Shown one piece after another: positions 49,430-59,334 of a stretch of 64,000 nucleotides of DNA (its first letter is position 1; the number at the start of each line of letters is the position of its first letter). The notes beneath the pieces were generated by a model, which saw nothing but the letters and a program-made list of their open reading frames with translations, did no database searches and had not been told where the DNA came from. The position numbers and the translations under genes were made by a program. Source of the DNA: Prorocentrum cordatum (lineage: Eukaryota; Sar; Dinophyceae; Prorocentrales; Prorocentraceae). The stretch is from NCBI GenBank assembly GCA_963575745.1, contig CAUYUJ010019270.1, positions 482,931 to 546,930 of the forward strand. The letters run 5' to 3'.

Positions 49430-49600
49430 GGGGGGCGACAGCCATCGCATAGAACACTACGTGGCGGCGGGCCCGTGCAAAATCCGCCATGACCAAACCT
49501 TTCTCAACTTCGTTCAGAGCCAACACGTGCGGGTCCAGCAATCCGCCGGTTCCTTGCAAGGCCGCCAGGCTGCGAAACGCGCTTCCACGCATAACCCATT
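49430..49600 (-). CDS. set C: fragment LAALQGTGGLLDPHVLALNE
   Basis: Reads VMRGSAFRSLAALQGTGGLL, DPHVLALNEVEKGLVMADFA, RARRHVVFYAMA. Good composition. It ends in a C/G homopolymer-rich stretch at 49415-49435. The preceding fragment (49684-50480) ends about 80 bases upstream in other frames. Confidence 0.5.
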
Positions 49601-49683
49601 GAGGTTAGCTCACAAAGTCGCCAAACTTCCGTGAAGCTGGGTTCTCATCCAACCAACCAGCCAACCAGCCGTCACTTGCAGAG

Positions 49684-50480
49684 TCAATTGCCAAACAGGG
49701 AAGGGAGGAAACCAACAACTGCTTCGCCACACAAAAAACGTCCAATCGCTTCAGGGAAGGGGCATGCGGAAGATGGCGTTGGCCTAGTAGACACATGTGT
49801 GTTCGCTTTGCACAACAACGAATTGATAAGTTCGGCCAATGCGCCGGCAGCCATTTCTGGGGCGCGGCACCCTTTCAAGGGACAATTATTTTTGGTATTA
49901 TCACGCCCTCGGGCGCGCTTTCGCCTGGCATCCCATCTCGCGGGGCCCTGGACACGCGCGGGCTTCCAATGGCAAGAACATCCTTCTGCCCAGCCCTCTA
50001 TGTGTTCGAACATTTCCATCACGACGTCCACCATCGTCAAATACCCCCAGAAGAATAATGATTTTATTGCTGCGTCGACTACATCAATTTTGACACGCTC
50101 TGTGTCTCTTTCATCTGGCTGGGAGCGGGCGAGCTTGAAACGTTCCACCGACCAACCGAACCGCAGCTCCCGCTCCACCCCCAAAGTGTGTCCCGCAGCA
50201 CGCACAAAACTCCCCCACCGACCTTCGTAAACTCGAGCGTTGAAGTTGGTAAAAACATCTCGAAAATGAATGCCAGGCGGAGTGGCGAAACACGTCTCCA
50301 TGAGACGCTGCCGATGAAAAGGCCGCGAAAGCATCAGACACACATGTTTCAACTGGTCCTCCAACTGTTTCCAACCAACTAGCACGTTCCTCATGTCCTC
50401 AATGCACCCGTGAATCTGGTGGAGAAGGCCGGCAATGTAGATCGTGCGTGTTAAATCTACGTAAGGTTCCGCCCCTGCTG
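49684..50480 (-). CDS. set C: fragment DLTRTIYIAGLLHQIHGCIE
   Basis: Begins YVDLTRTIYIAGLLHQIHGC, IEDMRNVLVGWKQLEDQLKH, VCLMLSRPFHRQRLMETCFA, then GIHFRDVFTNFNARVYEGRW, GSFVRAAGHTLGVERELRFG, KIDVVDAAIKSLFFWGYLTM, VDVVMEMFEHIEGWAEGCSC and MAAGALAELINSLLCKANTH. It stops at 49684; a second frame carries on with DSASDGWLAGWLDENPASRK to 49605. The reading is even and highly protein-like (about 260 residues), with many helical segments. No family recognised. Upstream of 50490 the frame becomes Pro/Ala-rich (AAAAAGAAG). Confidence 0.6.
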
Positions 50481-50489
50481 CGCCGGCCG

Positions 50490-51500
50490 CGGCTGGGGCT
50501 GGCGACGGGGGCTGCTGCGGCGGCGGGGGTGGCACTGGCACCCTGCGGCCCCGCTGATGACATCACGCCAGGGAGCAGCCCGATGAGACGCCCGAGCAAC
50601 ACGCGATCGAAAACCCAATTGACACTCCATGGGCACCATGGGAGCCATCATTGGGCTCATGCGGTTCATATGGCCCCACAGGGCTCATACACCCGTAAAG
50701 TTCACAAGGCCCCCGGAGCTCTAATGAAATCATGAGGACCCAGGGGCCCATCAGGCACATAAGGCCCACGCCATCATGGGCTGATGGGGCCCTCTCGGGA
50801 ACCCTCTCGAACGCCTCCTGGGACAGCTGGGGCCCTCCAAGCCCGACGTGGAGGATTTAAGCGGTTCACAATTTGGGGGCGCCCCGGGGCCCATCCGGGG
50901 CCCCCGTGAAGGTATAGGGGCGCCCCGGGGTTCCGGGAGCCCTCTGACGACCCTCGTACAGCCCGTTCGGGATGCCCTCGACGACCTCGGGGAACACTGG
51001 ATGGCCCAAAGGACGTCCACAACCGCCCTCCAGAGAGATCCTGAAGGGCGCCCAGCGCCCGCTCCAGCGAGAACGGTCAACATGTTGTTCTGAACCATTG
51101 TGCCCCCTCCTGGGATAGCCACATTGGATAACTTCTGGGGCCATCTCGAAATTTCGGGGGTCGCAATTTTCGGCCTTGAGACAACCAAGCCAAATCCCTC
51201 CCCCCCGAGGAAGATGAGGAGGCTGTTGGGGGTTGGGGTGGAGAAAAGGGGAAGGAACTTGAATCGGTCCACTGGGATCGACGGCGTGGCCAGCAGCAAC
51301 GCCGTGACGACAAGGGCCACTGGATTTACACTTGCACAAGGACCGTTCCGACGCAGAGATGACTTGTGGATCTCGCGAACACACGGACGTGGCCACTTTC
51401 CACCATCAATCGCAACTTTGGACATGCCGCTGCATACTTGGAGCCTGGAGCCAGTCTGGGCAGAATACGCCCCTACGCTTCCAATGTCGGTGAAAGCCCC
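50490..51500. other. no gene assigned; GGCTCATGCGG-type words and possible exon remnants
   Basis: 50600-50780 has loose repeats of GGGCTCATRCGG/ CCCACAGGGC. 50860-51010 is CGCCCCGGGG text. At 51330-51240 a minus reading ASVNPVALVVTALLLATPSI is hydrophobic and resembles a reading at 9400-9360 (PNVYVVTALLFVTPAFPV), which may be a shared repeat. Confidence 0.35.
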
Positions 51501-51582
51501 GCTAATGTAGGAAGCACGATGCAGGCGCGGCGACAGATGAAGAAAGGGAGAAGGATAGAGAGAGTGCGCGCGTGCGTGAGGG

Positions 51583-51586
51583 GGAA

Positions 51587-51620
<34 letters not shown>
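51583..51620. repeat. (GA)n microsatellite
   Basis: GAGAGAGAGAGAGAGAGAGA at 51591-51617. Confidence 0.95.
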
Positions 51621-51621
<1 letters not shown>

Positions 51622-52009
51622 AACAACAAAAATAAACGCCAACCGCAGCAGGCGTGCTACCTGCCCTGCCCCCCTTGTCCTGTCATCATCGGCGGGCACA
51701 ATGTTAAATGCGACTGGGGCTTGCGCCGGCGCTGGAGCCTGCAGCGCAGAGGGGGCCGTGTGCATCGTCCATGGGCTGTCGAATCATTCGTTGAATGTTT
51801 CCACCAACACCCAGCCCCCGGGGGAGGCCAGCAGGGGGGCACCTAGAACACTCACATGATATCCTTGGACCTGTTGATTCCCAAAAAGAGAAAATGCGGG
51901 GGCAAGAGACGGCACTGCTATCGCATCCGCAACATTTCCGCACCCCTCTGCATGCCCTCCCGTGAATCACATGGACACCGCTATGTTATTCGCTTCGTTC
52001 CCTGCCGGA

Positions 52010-52014
52010 AACGA

Positions 52015-52090
<76 letters not shown>

Positions 52091-52095
52091 CAAAC
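52010..52095. repeat. (ACG)n microsatellite
   Basis: About 25 ACG units (52017-52088), followed by GGCAAACA and more ACG. Confidence 0.97.
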
Positions 52096-52099
52096 AACG

Positions 52100-52515
52100 A
52101 CGACGACGACGCCGGCCTGCCTCGTGTTCTGCGTCCGCCCAAGGGCCCACGAACCGCGACAGCGGCGCTCGCACTTTGTTCAAGCGCGACTCCGTGCCAA
52201 GGTCTCCTGGCCAGGTGCCATTATCGAAAGCAGTCCCTGGCGCCCGGGGTGCGCGCACCTCCGGAACCCATTTGAGTGAGGAGAACATGTAATTTGCGCG
52301 AGACGAGGCGGCGACCGCACGCGGTAGGCCACGCGGGCAGGCGGGCAATGTAAGGTCGACCTTGCACTTGCAGCTTGCGCGCCAATGTCCGCGCAGAGAA
52401 CCGTTTTTCGACAGAGTTCCTGTGTCGGGAACCCCATTTGAACGCGATTGATCCCAATACCTTTGGATGAGCTTACTGTCATTACTGACAAACCTCCGCT
52501 TCACCCTCACCCGCC
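52100..52515. other. possible coding remnant on minus, not assigned
   Basis: Minus readings KLIQRYWDQSRSNGVPDTGT and RANYMFSSLKWVPEVRAPRA are mildly protein-like, but three frames compete and no junction is clear. Confidence 0.3.
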
Positions 52516-52517
52516 TC

Positions 52518-52680
52518 CCTCGCGCATGCTCGGGTTCACTCGCACTCACACTCACCCAGACTCAGGCACGCCCAGGCTCACCTACACTCACTCACTCACA
52601 CTCAGACTGACTCAGACTTAGACAGTTCACATTGAAACCGCGTCGTACTCAGACTCACTCACACTCAGACGCACTCATAA
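52518..52680. repeat. degenerate ACTCAC/ACTCAG hexamer array
   Basis: CACTCACACTCACCCAGACT, CACTCACTCACACTCAGACT and similar over 160 bp. Confidence 0.85.
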
Positions 52681-52727
52681 TCAACAGCTGCAAGGTCACC
52701 AATTGCTCACATGCTGCGCCGTGGAAC

Positions 52728-52962
52728 CCCGACTTGGACTCCCAGATGTCCAGCACGCCCGACTTATCCTTGTTCCTGCGATAATGCGTCTAATTCAATG
52801 ACATCCCCTCTTGGAGCCTCTTGGAGCCATCTTGGGGGGCTCTTTGAGCCCTCCTGGAGCCCACAAAACACCGTCGTCGTCGTCTGAGGGAGTTTCTGCC
52901 CAACCCCGTGGGGGCAGAAATTCCCTCACTGTCTCTCGTCGTCGCCGTCGTCGTCGTCGTCG
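52728..52962. repeat. duplicated block copy 2 (of 7735-8045)
   Basis: CCCCGACTTGGACTCCCAGA, TGTCCAGCACGCCCGACTTA, CATCCCCTCTTGGAGCCTCT, CCACAAAACACCGTCGTCGT, then the hairpin (arms GGGAGTTTCTGCCC and GGGCAGAAATTCCC) and CACTGTCTCTCGTCG. It has four GTC units where copy 1 has about 28. The piece includes a disabled remnant of gene A exon 7680-7790. Confidence 0.88.
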
Positions 52963-52968
52963 TCATCG

Positions 52969-52999
<31 letters not shown>

Positions 53000-53021
53000 C
53001 ATCGTCATCGTCAAACCACCC

Positions 53022-53088
53022 AGGGGATCTCCAAAACGGGCCGCGGATCTCCAAAACGGACCGCGGATCTCCAAAACGGGACGTGCGT
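53022..53088. repeat. 21-bp tandem repeat, three copies
   Basis: GGATCTCCAAAACGGRCCGC repeated at 53026, 53047 and 53068. Confidence 0.92.
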
Positions 53089-53149
53089 CAGCCAGCCGCT
53101 CTTGCTGACGAGGCCCTGTGAACCGACGGATATCTGTAAGGGGCCTGGC

Positions 53150-53660
53150 CTGGGCCAAGTATGGGGCCAGCCACATGGGGTCTAGGCCTGGTGGCCAGCG
53201 GGGGCCTCCTGGGGCCTTTATGGTGAGCCCCTGCGTCCGTTCGCCTGCTCTCCCTCCTCATCCGCATCCCCCTGCCTCTCCTCCTGCATCCTCACCCCCC
53301 TCTCCCCGACGCGCTCGCCATCAGCGACGGGAGGCGGATAGGGGAGAGCAAGACAAAAGTCCCCAAGAGGCCCCGAGGGATAGCTTTTCAGGGAGCCTGG
53401 ATTAAGTAGTGGGGGTCACATAAATGGGATATGGGCCTCGCGGGGGCCACTTGCATGGAACCCTGGCAACTCATAGGTCACCCGAACGTGCTCTTGGCCT
53501 GGCGGGGCCTCCTGCATAGAACCTGGGCCTAGTATGGGGTCACCTGAATGGGGTCTGGGCCCCGCGAGGGTCATCGCTTTTGGAGCCCAGACCACGTGTG
53601 GGTCACATAAACGAGGTATGGACCGGAGGTGCAACGCGGAAGGGGTCAAATAGGCACGCG
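53150..53660. repeat. loose 65-85-bp repeats (GGTCACATAAATGGGRTATG)
   Basis: GGGGTCACATAAATGGGATA (53410), GGTCACCCGAACGTGCTC (53474), GGGGTCACCTGAATGGGGTC (53535) and GGGTCACATAAACGAGGTAT (53593), each followed by GGGCCYCGCGRGGGYCA-like text. A (TCC)-rich stretch interrupts at 53250-53300. An inverted solo piece of the 90-bp unit follows at 53678-53722. Confidence 0.65.
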
Positions 53661-53889
53661 ATTACCTTTCGGCACACGCGCTTAGTGGCCCCATAGGGAA
53701 CCCCGCCGAAGGCCCCAATGGTAGGCCTCCCCGGCAGCACCGCCCTCTGGTTTGCGTTTCGGGCGGTTTGGATTCCATTGCTTTCAGAGCAGCTTGTGGG
53801 GATGCTTCGAACGAGGCCCCGGGCTCAGCATCCGAAGCGGGTATAATCACTCGGACTCAAGCGCGCAGACAATCGGAGCCAGACAATCA

Positions 53890-54320
53890 CAATGGCACGT
53901 GACAGGGCAAAGGACATACATATATGGGGATTTCAAGCCGTTTGGGAAACCAATAACCACTGAAGCGAACCCCACCCGGGAATAGTTCGAGCTGCTCGTA
54001 ATGGTCGGCAGCCAGTGCGCCGTGATCCCAGCAACGCTCGTGACGGTGAAACCTGACGCGCGCCGCCACGATCACTGATGCTTGCCGCGGCTGCCACGGG
54101 CCTCCCCCGCCCCCCGAGCCCCCCCTCCTCGCGAGCAATCCGAAGATTCGTGACGCCTCAGACTCTGAAACCGCATATGGGGCACCACGCGTGATAAAGC
54201 GAATGCGCACCTCGGTGGCTCACGCGGGCCGCAATCGCGGAAATCCGCCTGAGAATGACGGCGCTCACGCGCGACCTTCCGCGAGCAGCTTTCGCGCGAA
54301 TGTCCGAAAAAATTAACCCT
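53890..54320. other. possible coding remnant on minus, not assigned
   Basis: Readings such as HMRFQSLRRHESSDC and ARVRFHRHERCWDHGALAAD occur in different frames. CGCGCGACCTTCCGCGAGCA occurs here (54269) and in similar form at 16985. No exon is fixed. Confidence 0.3.
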
Positions 54321-54329
54321 TAATATCAC

Positions 54330-55010
54330 GCGTTGCAAATATGTTGCCGATCCCTGCGAGGCGGCTGCCCGGGAGGGCCAGGGAGCGGACGACGCAAAAA
54401 AGTAATGGCCAATCGAAGGCCGACAGGTGCCCCCTCGGCAAGCACGGCGCCATGGAACCATGGGGGCACCGCGTGCGCATGCGACCACCCCCTGCCATTC
54501 GTGACCCTGAATCCTGTGAGCGTGAACATGGAGTTTGAAAGCGAACACGCTGCTCGCCAACTGGGCGCAGTCAGCCGCTCGCCATGCAACATTGCGTGCG
54601 CCTTGTACCTGACGTCTGCTCTGCCCGAGCCTACTGCGGTGGGCATGTTAAGGCGGAGTTTGAAAACTGCTCGCAATTCATCCATGCATTCTTCGCCAGC
54701 ATCAATGTCGCCATCACCCGCGAGCCTCTGGAGTCTCAGGCCGATCCGGAACAAACGCACCACGTCGCCAGAATTGATTGTGCAATGGCCGTGCATAACC
54801 CAATCCCAACCGGCCTGCGGGCTGCTGTCAACCGTACTCCAACGAACAATTTCCCCCAAATTTAACATGTCCGCCAGCCCGTTTGAGGGCACGGCGCGAG
54901 CGATAGCATTCCTACTGGATTCGTGGGGCACGGCCCAAGGTCGTGCATCTGACAAAGGGGGCTCATAGCAGGTGTCCCTGGGTTCCGAAGGCCTCCCGAC
55001 GCAACCACAA
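54330..55010 (-). CDS. set C: fragment LNLGEIVRWSTVDSSPQAGW
   Basis: Reads AVPHESSRNAIARAVPSNGL, ADMLNLGEIVRWSTVDSSPQ, AGWDWVMHGHCTINSGDVVR, LFRIGLRLQRLAGDGDIDAG, EECMDELRAVFKLRLNMPTA, VRYKAHAMLHGERLTAPSWR and AACSLSNSMFTLTGFRVTNG. The last 70 codons to the stop at 54326 are less convincing. Family not recognised. Coding origin is likely from composition and length (about 200 good residues). Confidence 0.58.
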
Positions 55011-55029
55011 TGATAAACATGCGAAGCCA

Positions 55030-55275
55030 ACGCGCCATGTGGCCGCAAACGAGGCCCCAGCGCACCTCGACGAGATCATGTCGAAGTCCGTGCGACAAGA
55101 CACCCCTATATCTGCCGTAACTTGTTTGTTTGGTTTATGGCTCGCGTCCAATTTGAGGCCGCCTCCAGCACCCAACTCGCGCCAAAGGGCCTGGAAGAAC
55201 GTGGCGGGCCCCGTGGCCACCCCCGATGGTGTTTGGCTGACACCAATGCTGTGGCTGAGCTGAGATGGTGCGGCC
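55030..55275 (-). CDS. set C: fragment SIGVSQTPSGVATGPATFFQ
   Basis: Reads SIGVSQTPSGVATGPATFFQ, ALWRELGAGGGLKLDASHKP, NKQVTADIGVSCRTDFDMIS, SRCAGASFAATWRVGFACLS. The next fragment continues in another frame with no obvious intron (overlap near 55040), which suggests a frameshift. Function unknown. Confidence 0.5.
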
Positions 55276-55477
55276 CCTTTGGTGTCACGCGCTGGTCCCC
55301 CCCTCCCACTCCTCATTCCATCTGTCGTCGAAGCTTCCTTCCTCCTCTGCCTCCCCCAATTGACTCGCCCCTGCAAGCCCCTCGCGCCTGGCGTTGTCAA
55401 GTGGCGCCCGCGCGGGCCCACCCCTCTTTCAACAACGCCGCGTCGGCGGATTTGGCGACAGCCCTGCGAAGATTCGG

Positions 55478-55640
55478 TTGTCCTTTGTAAATCCGCCACC
55501 GTGCTCCGAAACACGAAGTCACATGTCTTCAACTCCCTTCGGATTATCTTTATTGGCACGGACAGCGGTATTCCGGGCGCTGGAGCCCGCTCGAGTGCTA
55601 CAAGGCGCTTTCTGACGCGCCCAAATTGACTTGTCCACAA
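55478..55640 (-). CDS. set C: fragment VRKRLVALERAPAPGIPLSV
   Basis: Reads GRVRKRLVALERAPAPGIPL, SVPIKIIRRELKTCDFVFRS, TVADLQ. Between this and 55275 the frame is Arg/Gly-rich and may be an intron (about 200 bp). Confidence 0.45.
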
Positions 55641-56190
55641 ACCACGGAATGCCGGGTCCCAAGATTGTCCGAAAACTGCCCGCGAGGGCCCCTGATCGGC
55701 CCATGGGCACTCCAAAACGTTCCAAGATCGTCTGAGCATTGCCCACTAGGACCCCGAGGCGGCCCAATGGGAACCTCAAGGTGGCCCCCAGAAAAGGGCC
55801 TCAAGCCTCAATGGGGCAACGATCTTTTTTTGTATCTCAGCGATTGGGCATTTGTTGTGCGATGCTTTCGATGGGGCCCCATGGCATTCCCCAGCCGAGC
55901 AACCCCCCAAAACAACTCTTACAAGGCGGCAGAGGAACACAAAACGGCCAAAGAGGCCCCCAAACGAACCCCAAAAGACTCGGGGGGCCCCGGATATAAC
56001 CCACAGATGAGCCCTGGAGGAGGCAATCGAACTGGAATCGAAATTGGGTTCCACTCAACACAGAATTCAAAATCGCCAGCGGGCCTCCCATGTCCCCGTG
56101 GCGCCCCCGGAGGCCCCCATGAAGTGACCAGGAGTCCAGGCCAATCGCCCAATAGGCCCCCGAGGGCCCCTCTGGAGACCCCACCTGACA
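55641..56190. other. no gene seen; CCCCAAAACGNCC filler
   Basis: Degenerate CCAAGATNGTCC / GGCCCCNANGGGG text of the type seen elsewhere. Probably intronic or intergenic. Confidence 0.5.
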
Positions 56191-56194
56191 TCTA

Positions 56195-56592
56195 GCAGGC
56201 TTCGGACCCAAAGACCAAACACAATGGCGGACTTGGCCGAAAACCCATTCATAAGAGCAGAAACCAAATACGAACATCAATTTGTGATGGCGTAGTCGAG
56301 AAGCGTGTGGCAAAGTATGTTTTCTTTCAATAACCTTAACATAATATTCAGACGCTTCTTTGGGCAGTGCCGCCAACAGGGCCACGCGGGTAACATCTGC
56401 CACTCGGTCGGAAGAATTACGGGTGGACCCGCTGAACACCAAGCAATATATGAGCGTCTCCACATCCCATACCCACGAAGTAGCGAGGATATCGCTGCAC
56501 ATGGACTGCTTCTGCCTCGGGCAACCCGGCTCTTCCGAGCATGGATCAACCGCTCGCCCCGCGCGCCGGCAAGGGGGGCTGTGCGACCAGAG
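56195..56592 (-). CDS. set C: fragment CSDILATSWVWDVETLIYCL
   Basis: Reads KQSMCSDILATSWVWDVETL, IYCLVFSGSTRNSSDRVADV, TRVALLAALPKEASEYYVKV, IERKHTLPHASRLRHHKLMF, VFGFCSYEWVFGQVRHCVWS. Strongly protein-like. Upstream it runs into a CTGT microsatellite on plus, downstream into filler. Function unknown. Confidence 0.55.
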
Positions 56593-56617
56593 AGGGGCTA
56601 CAGGGTCGCCCCCTGCC

Positions 56618-56820
56618 TGTCTGTCTGCCTGTCTGTCTGTTTGTCTGTCTGCCCGTATGTCTCTGTCTCTGTCTCTGTCTCTGTCTGTGCCTCTGTCTCT
56701 TTTTTTTATGTTTTCCTCTCTTTCTCCCGTGTATATATACAACTATGTGTTGCTTTCTCTATCACTGTCTCTCCCTCTCACTCTCTCTCTCTCTCTCTCT
56801 CTTCCTCTCCTTGCCTTCCT
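56618..56820. repeat. (CTGT)n, (TCTG)n and (TC)n microsatellites
   Basis: CTGTCTGTCTGCCTGTCTGT (56619-), CTGTCTCTGTCTCTGTCTCT (56662-) and CTCTCTCTCTCTCTCTCTCT (56779-56805), with a T run at 56700-56708. Confidence 0.95.
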
Positions 56821-57260
56821 CTCTCTCCTCTTCCCCTCCCCGCTTCCTCCTCCACCGGCCCGTCGCCCAACCCCCTCGCCAAACTCCTCCTTCCGAACTC
56901 TACTTCCACCTCTTCTTGCCCCGCCGCACAGTCCCCCATGCCGCTGCGGGCGCAAGGGGTGATATTGCATCTCGAGGCGCCGTGTTGCCCATTCCACCTG
57001 CTGTCCAAGTCAACTGCGGCAGCACGCAAATCAGATAACAAGAGTTCCTCACCGCATTGCTGCCGACTCGATAGAGCGATGTGCGCCCGCCTCACAAGAT
57101 TACATAGACCCCCGAAGAAACTGCTGGAAGGAGGCGCGATGGGAGCAAACGCCGTCGACATCGCACGCGCTTCTTCTGGACAAAGATGGGGGATCAAATC
57201 CGCGCGCCCGGGCGTCGGGCCAACGGCCCGCTTGTCACAGTTTCGCCAGAATGGCCGCGC
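56821..57260. other. no gene assigned
   Basis: Pyrimidine-rich sequence to about 56940, then unique sequence with mixed readings on both strands. Confidence 0.35.
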
Positions 57261-57263
57261 TCA

Positions 57264-58121
57264 GTTTTCGTCGCCCTTGGCGGGGCGGCGCCTGGCCCAA
57301 TACCCCTTCCGCATCGCGACCGCCTGCCCGCGCGAGGCGAATGCTTCGGCGAACGGCAGCAAACAACCTCCCCACGCCGAGGCCAAAGAAAATAATGCCC
57401 GAGGGTGGCATGACGAGGTCCGCCAAGGCATCCTGGCGAGCAGGATGGGGGGCGACGGGATGGCGGCCAACCCCTTCGCATGGAAGCAATGCCCCGCGCG
57501 CCTCCGCGCAGCGGACGGCACGGGAATGGCATATCCAGGCCAAGCCCCACGCGCAAGTAGAACGGCGTGCGGCACCGGAACTGTCATAGATATGCCCCCG
57601 GCGCTCTCGCTTGCCACCTGGGGGTCCACGCCCCACTCAGCCAGAATCTCAACTACTGGTTTCACGGCGCCGCCTGGCTCTGCGCCGCGCGATGAATGTA
57701 GCCGCTGCCGGAAAAACATTGTGCGCTGGCAGAAGAAGCCCCCTCCTCGAGCAGTCGTTGGAGGGATGGCTGCCACGGGCTCCAGGCGCGCAGCAGCGAC
57801 CACGTCGAAAAACAACAACGGATCATCACAATAAGACGTGGACTGCCAAAACATTTTGACCCTACGGGAAGGGCCACTCAACAGCGACATCACCGTTGGT
57901 TGGACACGGGGCCTGCATAACATGAAACCGATAATCTTGTCATCGAGCAGGTCAAGCGCCTCATCCACCGGATCATGGAGACCTGCGTCCGACAACGCAC
58001 GTCGAATGCTCGGGTCCAGCAGGAAATAAGGGGCCACGCGCTCAGGGTCGCGACGCCCCCAAGACAAGCCTAGGCTCCGAACTCGGGTTTTCGCGTGAAT
58101 CCATATCAAGGTGTCTGGCAT
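57264..58121 (-). CDS. set C: most 5' fragment, 286 codons
   Basis: Reads LIWIHAKTRVRSLGLSWGRR, DPERVAPYFLLDPSIRRALS, DAGLHDPVDEALDLLDDKII, GFMLCRPRVQPTVMSLLSGP, SRRVKMFWQSTSYCDDPLLF, FDVVAAARLEPVAAIPPTTA, RGGGFFCQRTMFFRQRLHSS, PGGAVKPVVEILAEWGVDPQ and VASESAGGISMTVPVPHAVL. The first 190 residues are very protein-like; the rest is Ala/Arg-rich and may be out of frame. There is no start codon with obvious support. It precedes the other set C fragments in reading direction. Confidence 0.58.
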
Positions 58122-58135
58122 TGGGCCTGAATTGC

Positions 58136-58500
58136 TGCGGGCGGCGGCGGCGGCGAACCGCGGCGGCAGCAGACGGCGGCGGCGGCGGCAGAGGCCCTGC
58201 CTCCCGTCACACCCTCGCTACCCCTTCGTTCCGCCCATTCTCCTCCCCCCGTGCCCCCCTCCCCTGTTCGCCGCTCACCCTCCTTCGCTCCCTTCGTCCG
58301 CCCCTTCTCCTCCTCCTCCTCCTCCGCCCCGCTTCCCCTCTCCCACCCTGCTCTCCTCCGCCTGCTCTCTCCTCATTCTTTATTTCGCCCCCTGCTGATT
58401 GGGGGGCAGAGCTGGCTACGCCGCAGCCGCTTCAGAGGGCGTGCTACGCTCATCCCGCCTCCCCCGCCCATTGCCTTGCAGGGGCAGGCTTTAGTAGGCT
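58136..58500. other. no gene seen; GGC triplets and pyrimidine tract
   Basis: GCGGCGGCGGCGGCG-type triplets (58138-58190) and CTCCTCCTCCTCCTCC (58308-58325) within pyrimidine-rich DNA. Confidence 0.55.
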
Positions 58501-59330
58501 AGTGGGGTATCGATAAAGCTAGGGAGGGGGTGATGACCAGGAGGTGGAGGATGAGGAGGAGGAGGCCTAGAAGTAAAATGGAGAGGGGGAGCATGGGATC
58601 CAGGAGGACGAGAGGCAATTACTTGCGCTCGCGCTGCTCCCCGCACAGTGGTCCTGGACCACTTGACGACGTGGTGCACGATCAACTGCTGCGTGCTGAA
58701 GCGTTTCCGGTGGTTCTTGGCCACGCGTAGCAAGGACCTAAGAAGCCCCGACGCGAGATTTTCGCTGGATCAAAAGAGAGGGAGGATGATGATGAGAAGG
58801 AGGGAGATCGAGGAGCCAGGTGGAGGGAGAGGAATAGACAGTGGAGAAGAATGCGAGGAGCCAGGAGGGCGAGGAGGAAGAGGAGGATGTGGAGGAGGAC
58901 GAGACAGAGGACTAGACAAATGAAGAAGAAGAGGCATAGCTGTGTATATATATATATATATGTACACATTTCTGTATGTACACATAGGTACATCTGTACA
59001 CATACTGGAAGGGCGGAAGGGGGAGGGGGGACACGCTCGCCAGCGCACCCCAAACAGAGCGCCAAGGTAGTCCAAAAGAGCGTCGAGACGGCCCAAGGTA
59101 GCCCCACGACAATCGAAGATGCCTTCGAAACTGCCCAAGAGTGTTCCCAGAGAACCGCCGAGAGGGCCTCAGCAAAAATGGCCCCAATCCCATCAGAAAA
59201 CGCATATTTTTAGCATACTCGCCTAGCTCGTCTTGACAGCCAAACGGGCCCCGAAGATCGCCCCAAGACGTCCCGTGAGGTTCCCCAAAAAACTCCAAAA
59301 CGGCCCCAAGAGGCCCAAGACGGCCCAGCG
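58501..59330. other. no gene seen; GGAGGA tracts, (TA)n and CCCAAG filler
   Basis: Purine tracts at 58540-58600 and 58800-58910, TGTATATATATATATATATG at 58942-58961 with TGTACACAT palindromic words after it, then CGGCCCAAG filler. Confidence 0.55.
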
Positions 59331-59334
59331 GTGG

